DNA of 8,184 nt from JBFLVN01 sp040758475. GTDB taxonomy: Bacteria > JAGRBM01. This document shows positions 1 through 5,914 of this stretch, piece after piece. The stretch covers positions 1-8,184 of the forward strand of contig JBFLVN010000168.1 of the NCBI GenBank assembly GCA_040758475.1, written 5' to 3'. Below the pieces are notes generated by a model that had not been told where the DNA came from, searched no databases, and was given only the letters and a program-made list of their open reading frames with translations. How positions within the stretch are numbered: the first letter of the stretch is position 1; each line of letters starts with the position of its first letter. The position numbers and the translations under genes were made by a program.

Positions 1-4
1 CGCG

Positions 5-421
5 TTACTCTTCGTCCTCTTCGTCTTCTTCTTCTTCGCTCTGGAGGAATTCCTCGTATTCCGCGGCGCTCAGGAGGTCTTCGAGCTCCTCGGGGTCCGA
101 AAGCTGGAGGAGGAAGAGCCAGCCATCCCCGTAGGGGTCCTCGTTCACCAGGGTGGGGGATTCCTCCAGGTCGCCATTCACTTCAAGGATCGTCCCGGAA
201 AGGGGCGAGATGATCTCGGTGGAGGATTCCTCCGCCTCGACTTCCCCCGCCGCGGTGTCCGCCTCGATGGCGTCCCCTTCGGAAGGAAGGGTCGCCCCGA
301 CCACTTCGCCTAGCTGCGCCTGGCCGTAATCGGTCAAGCCCACGCGGACGGTCGAATCGTCTTCGACTTCGATCCAGAAGTGGCGGTCGGAGTATTTCAG
401 GCCGTCACGAATTTCTGCCAT
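5..421 (-). CDS. Glycine cleavage H-protein homologue lacking the lipoyl lysine
   Basis: The protein has 138 residues and spans the whole H-protein fold. It keeps the N-terminal LKYS-x-x-H-x-W motif (residues 8-16), the VGLTDYGQAQLG stretch (27-38), the SPLSG turn (72-76) and the NEDPYGDGW motif (93-101). H protein normally carries lipoate on one lysine and shuttles aminomethyl groups among the P, T and L proteins in the cytosol. My recalled E. coli GcvH aligns here without gaps through residue 71, and its lipoyl Lys65 falls on Glu65 (codon GAA, 227-229). The surrounding ESVKA motif has become EAEES. Lys9 is the only lysine. The C-terminus is an acidic tail, residues 128-138. No gcvT or gcvP lies in the window. 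The start is ATG with no clear Shine-Dalgarno sequence. Family membership is sure; the normal role is doubtful, so I give no gene symbol. It may be a divergent paralogue with a structural or binding role. Confidence 0.9.
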   Translation of the reverse strand: MAEIRDGLKYSDRHFWIEVEDDSTVRVGLTDYGQAQLGEVVGATLPSEGDAIEADTAAGEVEAEESSTEIISPLSGTILEVNGDLEESPTLVNEDPYGDGWLFLLQLSDPEELEDLLSAAEYEEFLQSEEEEDEEDEE

Positions 422-600
422 GTTGGAACAAATTCACTTTCGATAAAGGCGCCGGACCCGTAAAGAAGAAAAACTTCCACTGGTGCCCGTCTGCGCCCCA
501 CTTAGCGAAGGGCCGGAGAGATTGTCAAGGGCTGAAACGAGGCCGGATCAAACTTTTTCGTAACGCACTGCGTGGCGCCGACGGCCCAAATCACCGGCCC

Positions 601-1455
601 TTACCCGCCCAATTCGGCGGCCAGGGCTTCGAGGCGCCGGACACGTTCTTCGGTCGAGGGATGGGTCGAGAAAAGCTGGAATCCCCGCAGGCCACGGAAG
701 GGGTTCACGATAAAAAGATGCTCCGTCGCCTGGGCCCCCGCGAAGGGGCGGGCATGGGCAGCCGCCTGGAGCTTGCGGAGCGCGCTGGCCAGGGCCCCCG
801 CCTCACCCGCGATCCGGGCGCCTCGCTCATCGGCCGCATACTCGCGGGACCGGGAAACGGCCATTTGAATGAGCCCCGCGATAAACGGCGCCACGATCAT
901 CATAGCCAACGCAATCCCCGGATTCGGCCGGTCATCGCGGTCGCTTCCGCCACGGCCGCCAAAGAAATAAAGCATGTGGCCGAGGTAAGAAATCGCCGCC
1001 GCAATCGTCGCCGCCATGGTGGCGATGAGCGTGTCGTAGTGCTTGATGTGGGAAAGCTCGTGGGCCAGGACGCCGCCCAGTTCCCGCCGGTCCAGGGTCT
1101 GAAGGAGGCCCGTCGTCACCGCCACGACGCCGTGAGCGGGATTCCGCCCCGTAGCAAAGGCGTTGGGAACGTGGGTCTGCATGAGATAAAGGCGGGGCTT
1201 GGGAATCCCGGCCCGGGCGGAGAGTTCCTCGACGAGCTTGTGCAGGCCCGGCGCGTCCGTCTCGGAAATCGGCTTGGCGCCGTACATGGCCAGGACGATC
1301 TTGTCGGAGAACCAGTAGCTCGCGAAATTCATCAGGAATGCCATGCCCAGGGCGATTGTGAGACCCTGTTGGCCGCCCAAGTAATTTCCGACGAACAGAA
1401 GCAAGCCCGAGAGAAGGGCGAGCAAAACAGCCGTCTTCATCCAGTTGAAAAACAT
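601..1455 (-). CDS. htpX: HtpX-type membrane zinc metalloprotease
   Basis: HtpX is an inner-membrane M48 protease that degrades misfolded or damaged membrane proteins. I take the start at the ATG at 1455, giving 284 residues, because GGGAG sits 8 bases upstream (1464-1468) and the hydrophobic N-terminus follows at once. A longer reading to 1506 adds 17 atypical residues. Membrane segments lie at about 7-25 and 33-50, with two more hydrophobic stretches at about 142-165 and 181-203. The zinc site HELSH is at 132-136, so His132 and His136 bind zinc and Glu133 is catalytic. The third ligand is probably Glu205 in SREYAADE. NAFATGR (98-104) and FSTHPSTEERVRRL near the C-terminus are family motifs. 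After the zinc site it reads IKHYD where many homologues have VKNRD. Length and domain order are typical. It probably forms its own transcription unit, 112 bases after pyrD. Confidence 0.95.
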   Translation of the reverse strand: MFFNWMKTAVLLALLSGLLLFVGNYLGGQQGLTIALGMAFLMNFASYWFSDKIVLAMYGAKPISETDAPGLHKLVEELSARAGIPKPRLYLMQTHVPNAFATGRNPAHGVVAVTTGLLQTLDRRELGGVLAHELSHIKHYDTLIATMAATIAAAISYLGHMLYFFGGRGGSDRDDRPNPGIALAMMIVAPFIAGLIQMAVSRSREYAADERGARIAGEAGALASALRKLQAAAHARPFAGAQATEHLFIVNPFRGLRGFQLFSTHPSTEERVRRLEALAAELGG

Positions 1456-1531
1456 CGGTTGAACTCCCTTGGCGCGTACAAGCACACACGGCGAGCACGC
1501 GCCCACAAGGACAAAATGCTCATTTGGAAAC

Positions 1532-1556
1532 CCGGGGTCAAGATACGAAGCCCCGG
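1532..1556 (-). terminator. Possible weak terminator after pyrD
   Basis: A perfect 6-base inverted repeat (CCGGGG/CCCCGG) with a 13-base loop starts 11 bases after the pyrD stop codon. Read on the minus strand it is followed by GTTT, only a short T run. Position favours a terminator for the pyrK-pyrD transcript; the weak T tract and long loop count against it. Confidence 0.3.
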
Positions 1557-1567
1557 ATGAAGCAAGT

Positions 1568-2551
1568 TTAATGGGCGCTTGGAACGGAATTGAGGCGGAG
1601 CGTGCCGGTCAAATCCGCCGCCCGGGCGATCTTCTCCGCCCGCAGGCAATCGGAAAGCTCCTCCACGAGAACTGGAAGGGCGCGGGGGTTGGCGTAGTTG
1701 GCGGTCCCCACCTGGACGGCGCTTGCGCCGGCGACGAGGAACTCGCAGACATCCTCGCCGGAAGCGATGCCGCCGATGCCCACAAGTGGGACTTCGGGAA
1801 GGGCCTCATGGACCTGGGACACCATCCGAAGGGCCACGGGCTTGATGGCCGGCCCCGAAAGGCCACCCGTGTTCCGGGCCAAAATGGGCCTTCTCGCCCG
1901 CCAATCGATGGCCATGGATGTGATCGTGTTAATGAGGGAAAGCGCATCGGCCCCGGCATCCACGCAGGCGCGGGCGATCACGCGAACGTCGGTCACGTTG
2001 GGCGAGAGCTTGGCCCAAAGGGGCTTGGACGTGGCTTTGCGAACCTTTTCGATCAGGGATGCGGCCAGGGCGGGTTCGACACCAAAGGTGATCCCTCCCC
2101 GCTCCACGTTGGGGCAAGAGAGGTTCACCTCGATCCCGTCGATGGCTTCTTCCTTGTCCAGGATGCGGGCGAGTTCGCAGTAATCATCCTCCCGCTCGTC
2201 AAAAATGCTCGCCACAAAGGCCGTGTCGTACTTGGCGATGTGGGGGACGTGATCCTTCAAGAACGATTCGACCCCCACCGACTGGATTCCGATGGAATTG
2301 AGCATGCCGGAGGCCGTCTCCACGATCCGGGGCGTGGGATTTCCAAGGCGCGGTTTTAGGGAAATGCTCTTGGCGACGATCCCGCCGATCTTTTCGGGAT
2401 TGAAAAATTCAAGCAGTTCTTCGCCGTATCCCACACACCCCGAGGCACCCAGGATGGGATTGCGAAGGGATAACTTTCCCACCTTGACGGAGAGATCGGG
2501 CGCCGGGGCCTTCGGACTCTTTGCCGGTTTGGCGGATTGGCGGCGTTTCAC
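1568..2551 (-). CDS. pyrD: Dihydroorotate dehydrogenase B, catalytic subunit
   Basis: This cytosolic FMN enzyme oxidises dihydroorotate to orotate, the fourth step of pyrimidine synthesis. In class 1B it acts with PyrK and uses NAD. The 327 residues form a TIM barrel. NPILGASGCVGYGEE (31-45) opens the barrel. Lys61 in VAKSIS and NPTPR (71-75) fit the flavin and substrate site. NLSCPN (143-148) holds the catalytic base Cys146. LINT (207-210), GIGGI (258-262) and QVGTANY (280-286) bind FMN and phosphate. Before the usual start of the family there are about 18 extra residues rich in Lys, Pro and Ala. The start is GTG, with GAGGTGG upstream, and its GTGA overlaps the pyrK stop, so the two are probably translated together. 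No ATG or well-placed GTG offers a shorter start. Confidence 0.96.
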   Translation of the reverse strand: MKRRQSAKPAKSPKAPAPDLSVKVGKLSLRNPILGASGCVGYGEELLEFFNPEKIGGIVAKSISLKPRLGNPTPRIVETASGMLNSIGIQSVGVESFLKDHVPHIAKYDTAFVASIFDEREDDYCELARILDKEEAIDGIEVNLSCPNVERGGITFGVEPALAASLIEKVRKATSKPLWAKLSPNVTDVRVIARACVDAGADALSLINTITSMAIDWRARRPILARNTGGLSGPAIKPVALRMVSQVHEALPEVPLVGIGGIASGEDVCEFLVAGASAVQVGTANYANPRALPVLVEELSDCLRAEKIARAADLTGTLRLNSVPSAH

Positions 2552-3390
2552 CAGACCACCTCGCAGGCATCAAAGACCGGGCCCTGGGTGCAGCTAGGGA
2601 CGTATTTCTTCGCTCCGGCTTTCTCCGTAAGGACCACGCACCCCAGGCAAATCCCCGTGGCGCAGGCCATTTTCTCCTCCAGGCTCACTCGGCAAACAAG
2701 CCCCGCCGCCTTCGAGCGCGCGGCCACGTCCTTCATCATGGGATGGGGGCCACAGACATAGATAATCGGCGCGGGCCGAAGAGCAGCAAGTTTGGAAAGA
2801 TGCTCGCCCAAGAGTTCCCCCACCCTGCCCGAAAATCCCTTGGAACCATCGTCCGTCGCCACGTGGACTTTGACGCCCAGGCGGCGGAAATCGGGGACGA
2901 GGAGAAGTTCGGCCGCCGCCTTGGCCCCCTGAAAGAGAAGGACTTCGTGCTTCTTGGAAAGCTCCTTGGCCAGGAGATAGAGCGGCGGCACACCCACGCC
3001 CCCACCCACCAGTACGATCGTTTGTTTCTTCTGGGGTTCCGACAGGTCGAAGCCATTCCCATAGGGCCCGTGGACTTCGAGCCTTTCCCCGGGCTTTCGC
3101 GCCGCGAGGGCGGCGGTCCCCGCCCCGTAAAGGCGATAGCAGACATGAAGGACACCCCGGCGGGGATCGTAATCGAGGGCCGAAAGGGCCCGGGGAAGAA
3201 GGGGGTCGCTCCCACCCCCGGACGCCCGGACCATGAAAAACTGGCCCGGCGCCACCTGGCGAGGGGCGTTCTCCAGCCGGATTTCACTTCGGTAAAGGGC
3301 GCCCCGGACGCCCGCCTCGCCCGAGAGGAGGCGTGTCCTTTGGAGAACGGCGTTGGGACGGAAAACGCTCACGGCGCGGCTCTGTAACAC
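2548..3390 (-). CDS. pyrK: Dihydroorotate dehydrogenase B, electron transfer subunit
   Basis: PyrK carries FAD and a [2Fe-2S] cluster and passes electrons from PyrD's FMN to NAD. The protein has 280 residues, slightly long for the family. The N-terminal ferredoxin-reductase-like barrel includes PGQFFMV (48-54), RALS (67-70, where many PyrK proteins have RPIS) and GPYGNGF (108-114). The NAD domain has VGGGVGVPPLY (128-138) and CGPHPMM (213-219). The cluster ligands are Cys243, Cys248, Cys251 and Cys267, in a C-x4-C-x2-C...C pattern, followed by GPVF, typical of PyrK. The start is taken at GTG 3390: an in-frame stop lies two codons upstream (3397-3399) and a weak AAAGAAG site precedes it. A second GTG at 3372 is possible. 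It shares 4 bases with pyrD downstream, and the pair forms an operon. Confidence 0.95.
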   Translation of the reverse strand: MLQSRAVSVFRPNAVLQRTRLLSGEAGVRGALYRSEIRLENAPRQVAPGQFFMVRASGGGSDPLLPRALSALDYDPRRGVLHVCYRLYGAGTAALAARKPGERLEVHGPYGNGFDLSEPQKKQTIVLVGGGVGVPPLYLLAKELSKKHEVLLFQGAKAAAELLLVPDFRRLGVKVHVATDDGSKGFSGRVGELLGEHLSKLAALRPAPIIYVCGPHPMMKDVAARSKAAGLVCRVSLEEKMACATGICLGCVVLTEKAGAKKYVPSCTQGPVFDACEVVW

Positions 3391-3426
3391 GCTTCTTTAA
3401 GTCTCGTCCAGCGGCGGCCGGGAAGC

Positions 3427-3432
3427 ATTAAA
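3427..3432 (-). promoter_or_regulatory. Candidate -10 element for pyrK-pyrD
   Basis: On the minus strand this reads TTTAAT, five of six matches to TATAAT, and would start the transcript about 30 bases before the pyrK GTG. No convincing -35 element is found 16-18 bases upstream, so support is limited to the -10 match and its position in the divergent gap. Confidence 0.25.
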
Positions 3433-3465
3433 TTCCAAAAATGTTCGTGCAGGGCGCTGCAAAAA

Positions 3466-3474
3466 TGCTATAAT
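3466..3474 (+). promoter_or_regulatory. Extended -10 promoter for the receiver gene
   Basis: The sequence is TGCTATAAT, a perfect extended -10 (TGnTATAAT). Only 9 bases separate it from the ATG at 3484, so transcription should start at or within a few bases of the start codon. The best -35 candidate is the weak TTCGTG (3444-3449, spacing 19); extended -10 promoters often lack a good -35. No ribosome-binding site lies between it and the ATG, consistent with a leaderless mRNA. Confidence 0.6.
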
Positions 3475-3483
3475 TGTTTTGTT

Positions 3484-3855
3484 ATGTCGCGTTATCGAGT
3501 GGTCATTTGTGAAGACGATCCCACCACCCTCACTCTCCTTCGGCGCATCATCGAGAAAATCCCGGGAACCGAGGTCGCCGGCTGGCCGAGCGTGGGGCAG
3601 GCGCTCCTGGATATCGAGCGCTCGAAGCCCTCCCTCGTCGTCCTGGACCACATGATGCCCGGAGCGACGGGCTTGGATGGGCTCAAGCACCTGCGAAGCA
3701 CGCCTTGGGGAAAGGGAATCCCCGTGCTCCTCTACTCGGCCTCCGACATCGAGGAAGCCGCCTACCGGGAAGGGGCGACTTCCTTCCTGCGAAAACCCGC
3801 CCCCGCGAGCCACTTTCTCTCCCGGGTGAAAACGCTGCTGGGGGTCACCGAGTGA
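3484..3855 (+). CDS. Single-domain response regulator (receiver protein)
   Basis: The 123 residues are one CheY-like receiver domain with no output domain. The acidic pocket is Glu10/Asp11 (CEDDP). Asp55 in VVLDHMMPG should accept phosphate. Ser85 in LLYSAS is the conserved Ser/Thr, and Lys104 in FLRKP is the conserved lysine, so phosphorylation looks possible. Such proteins act by binding partners or by passing phosphate on; no chemotaxis or partner kinase gene adjoins it. It is the only plus-strand gene here, diverging from pyrK and converging on rimI with 4 bases between stop codons. The ATG lies right behind an extended -10 with no Shine-Dalgarno site. It could act with the nearby kinase at 5911-7377, but nothing in the sequence shows this. 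Confidence 0.92.
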   Translation: MSRYRVVICEDDPTTLTLLRRIIEKIPGTEVAGWPSVGQALLDIERSKPSLVVLDHMMPGATGLDGLKHLRSTPWGKGIPVLLYSASDIEEAAYREGATSFLRKPAPASHFLSRVKTLLGVTE

Positions 3856-3859
3856 TAAT

Positions 3860-4348
3860 TCAGGAATCTGACAGCTTCTTCGCCATCACGATGGCGTCCT
3901 CGCCGTTGTCGGCGTAGTAGCGGCTGCGCATGCCGATGGGCTCGAACCCGAGCGAACGGTAAAGCGCCTGGGCGGCCGCGCCCGAAACCCTCACCTCCAG
4001 GACGACCTGGGCGCTCTTGCGTTCCGCCGCGCAGCGGAGGGCTTCTTCCATGAGTTTCCGCCCCACTCCCCGGCGCCGGTGTTCGGGGTTTACGGCAACG
4101 TTCAGGACGTGCATCTCGTCCGCCACGAACCACATCACGATGTATCCCGCAGCGGGAGTCTCCGGTTCGTCTTCCAGGCGCGCCAGCAGGGTAATGGAGA
4201 ACTGGAGGGCGATTTCCCTCTCGAAAAAGCTTCTCGACCAGGGCATGGAAAAGCACGCCCGTTCAATGGCCATGACCTCATCCAGATCGTCCGGCGTCAT
4301 CTCCCGGATGGAAAGGGAAAGGCAGCGGTTGGGGGCGGGATTGGACAT
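3860..4348 (-). CDS. rimI: Ribosomal protein bS18-alanine N-acetyltransferase
   Basis: RimI is a GNAT-fold enzyme that moves an acetyl group from acetyl-CoA to the N-terminal alanine of ribosomal protein bS18. The protein has 162 residues, a little longer than usual because of about 12 extra at the N-terminus. IERACFSMPWS (28-38) is a RimI signature. VLNVAVNPEHRRRGVG (81-96) forms the acetyl-CoA loop. LEVR (117-120) holds Glu118, matching the catalytic Glu of E. coli RimI, and Tyr130 in ALYRSLGF matches its catalytic Tyr. RYYADNGEDAIVM (143-155) closes the domain. Where RimI usually reads LEVRxSN, this reads LEVRVSG (Gly123). It lies 30 bases after the response-regulator gene on the same strand, so it is probably the third gene of that operon. 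No clear ribosome-binding site precedes the ATG. Some archaeal-type and other GNATs look similar, but the motif set favours RimI. Confidence 0.9.
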   Translation of the reverse strand: MSNPAPNRCLSLSIREMTPDDLDEVMAIERACFSMPWSRSFFEREIALQFSITLLARLEDEPETPAAGYIVMWFVADEMHVLNVAVNPEHRRRGVGRKLMEEALRCAAERKSAQVVLEVRVSGAAAQALYRSLGFEPIGMRSRYYADNGEDAIVMAKKLSDS

Positions 4349-4378
4349 CGAAAAGACTCGCCGGGAACGCTTCGCGGC

Positions 4379-5914
4379 TTACTCCGAATCCTCTTCGGCG
4401 CCGGAGGGGCCGCGCGCCACCCCGATACCGTAGCGGCCGAGTTTCTTGTCGAGCCCCATGCGCGAGAGGCCAAGGGCCCTGGCGATGCGCGCCTTGTTTC
4501 CCTCGAACCGCCGGATCGCTTCGTGAAGGATGGCTTGCTCGAGTTCTTCCACCACGTCCTTGATCTCGCGGCCCTTGTCCACGAAACGGGAGGCGAGCGT
4601 CCCCACTTCCGCCTCGCCCGAGGGGGCGGCCCCGCCATTGGAGGGATGGGGGGCGGCGCTCTCCACCGGGGCGGAGAGGAGCTTGGGAGAGAGCAGGTCG
4701 GGGCCGATCGTCCCGCCGGGTTCCACGAGGACGAGGGCCCGTTCGATTTCGTTTTCGAGTTCCCGGACGTTCCCCGGCCAGCGCCAGGCGGCGAGGCGTT
4801 CGAGGGCGTCGGGATTCATGCCGACACCCGGCCTTCCCATGCGGCCGCCGAGTTGCGCCAGGAAATGATCGACGAGGAGCGGGATGTCTTCCTTGCGTTC
4901 CCGAAGCGGCGGGACACGGATCGGAAAAACGGCGAGGCGGAAGTAGAGGTCTTCGCGAAACCTGCCGGCCTTCACTTCGGCTTCCAAATCCCGGTTCGTC
5001 GCGGCAACGACACGCACGTTCACCTTGATCGTCTTTTCCCCGCCCACGGGGGTGATTTCCCCTTCCTGAAGAACACGGAGGAGTTGTTGCTGGAAGCCGA
5101 GGGAGACTTCCCCGATTTCGTCGAGGAAGATCGTCCCCCCGTCGGCCTGCTCGAAGAGGCCCTTCTTGTCCCGCACGGCGCCGGTGAAGGAACCCCGGAC
5201 GTGGCCGAAGAGTTCCGAGGCGAGGAGGCTTTCGGCCAGGGCCGCGCAGTTCTGGGCGACGAAGGGGCGCTGGGCCCGGGGCCCGGCGTAGTGGAGGGCG
5301 CGGGCGAGCACTTCCTTGCCCGAACCCGTTTCGCCCAGGAGCAGCACGGTCGTCTCCGTCACGAGCACCTTGCGGAGGAAATCCAAAGTCTCCCGCATGG
5401 CGCGGGAGGTGCCCACGATCCCCTGGAAGGAGAAACGGCCCGCCACTTCGGTCTTTAGTTCGAGATTCTCTTTCTGGAGCTGGGAGTGGGCGAGTTGGAG
5501 TTCGTAGAGGAGGCGCCGGTTCTCCCGTTCGAGCTGCCAGGTTTCGCAGGAACGGCGCAGGACCACCTTGAGGTGGTTCGTCTCCCAGGGCTTGGTGAGG
5601 TAGTAGTCCACCTTCCCCGCGTTGATCATCCGCACGACGTCTTCCATGTCGGTATAGCCCGTGAGCACGACCCGCTGGGAATCGGGCGAAACATCGACGG
5701 ATTTTTCCAAAAACTCCGCCCCCGACATGCCGGGCATGCGCTGGTCGGTGAGGATCACGGAAATGTCTTCGTTGCGGCGCAGGAGTTCGAGGGCTTCCTC
5801 GCCCGAAGGCGCGGCCAGGACGATGTAATCTTCGAGCAGCGTCCGCCGCAGGGCGGAGAGAATGCCCGGCTCATCGTCCACGACGAGCACCTTGTGGAGG
5901 GTGGGCTGGCTCAC
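4379..5914 (-). CDS. NtrC-family sigma54-dependent response regulator
   Basis: The 511-residue protein has three domains. A receiver (about 8-120) has Asp13/Asp14, phospho-acceptor Asp57 in TDQRMPG, Thr85 and Lys108. A leucine-rich coiled coil (about 121-158) follows. The AAA+ ATPase (about 163-395) has Walker A GETGSGKE (194-201), Walker B TIFLDE (261-266) and arginine-finger region FREDLYFRL (319-327). The sigma54-contact loop reads GSFTGA (241-246), a variant of GAFTGA. A Fis-type helix-turn-helix lies at about 472-495. On phosphorylation such proteins form a ring that uses ATP to open sigma54 promoters. The receiver, with TDQRMPG and YYLTKPW, resembles the HupR type as I recall it. GTG start with a strong GGGGAGGGGG site; it overlaps the kinase gene by GTGA. 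The targets are unknown: I saw no clear sigma54 promoter in the window. The 40 or so residues at 415-450 are a loose linker rich in Ala, Pro and Gly. Confidence 0.95.
   Translation of the reverse strand: MSQPTLHKVLVVDDEPGILSALRRTLLEDYIVLAAPSGEEALELLRRNEDISVILTDQRMPGMSGAEFLEKSVDVSPDSQRVVLTGYTDMEDVVRMINAGKVDYYLTKPWETNHLKVVLRRSCETWQLERENRRLLYELQLAHSQLQKENLELKTEVAGRFSFQGIVGTSRAMRETLDFLRKVLVTETTVLLLGETGSGKEVLARALHYAGPRAQRPFVAQNCAALAESLLASELFGHVRGSFTGAVRDKKGLFEQADGGTIFLDEIGEVSLGFQQQLLRVLQEGEITPVGGEKTIKVNVRVVAATNRDLEAEVKAGRFREDLYFRLAVFPIRVPPLRERKEDIPLLVDHFLAQLGGRMGRPGVGMNPDALERLAAWRWPGNVRELENEIERALVLVEPGGTIGPDLLSPKLLSAPVESAAPHPSNGGAAPSGEAEVGTLASRFVDKGREIKDVVEELEQAILHEAIRRFEGNKARIARALGLSRMGLDKKLGRYGIGVARGPSGAEEDSE

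Noticed and set aside
500..528. Perfect TTGACA (-35) on the minus strand at 523-528 as a gcvH-homologue promoter
   Set aside because: The -10 position at 16-18 bases spacing (CTAAGT or TAAGTG) matches only two of six positions, so support is too thin to list as a feature.
563..573. Palindrome ACGCAcTGCGT between the H-protein gene and htpX
   Set aside because: A one-base centre cannot form a hairpin loop, there is no T tract, and a lone 5-base operator half-site is likely by chance.
422..600. Glycine riboswitch before the H-protein gene
   Set aside because: No conserved glycine-aptamer core or paired helices are visible in this 179-base gap.
1456..1506. Longer htpX start at 1506
   Set aside because: It adds 17 residues of atypical sequence, whereas ATG 1455 has a well-spaced GGGAG site and starts the first membrane helix as in the family.
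661..3387. Three long plus-strand open frames opposite htpX, pyrD and pyrK
   Set aside because: Each mirrors a minus-strand gene with intact active-site motifs and itself matches nothing I know.
4079..5458. Long plus-strand open frame of 459 codons opposite the response regulator and rimI
   Set aside because: It is antisense to clear domain motifs, shows no recognisable family, and is the usual by-product of G+C-rich codon use.
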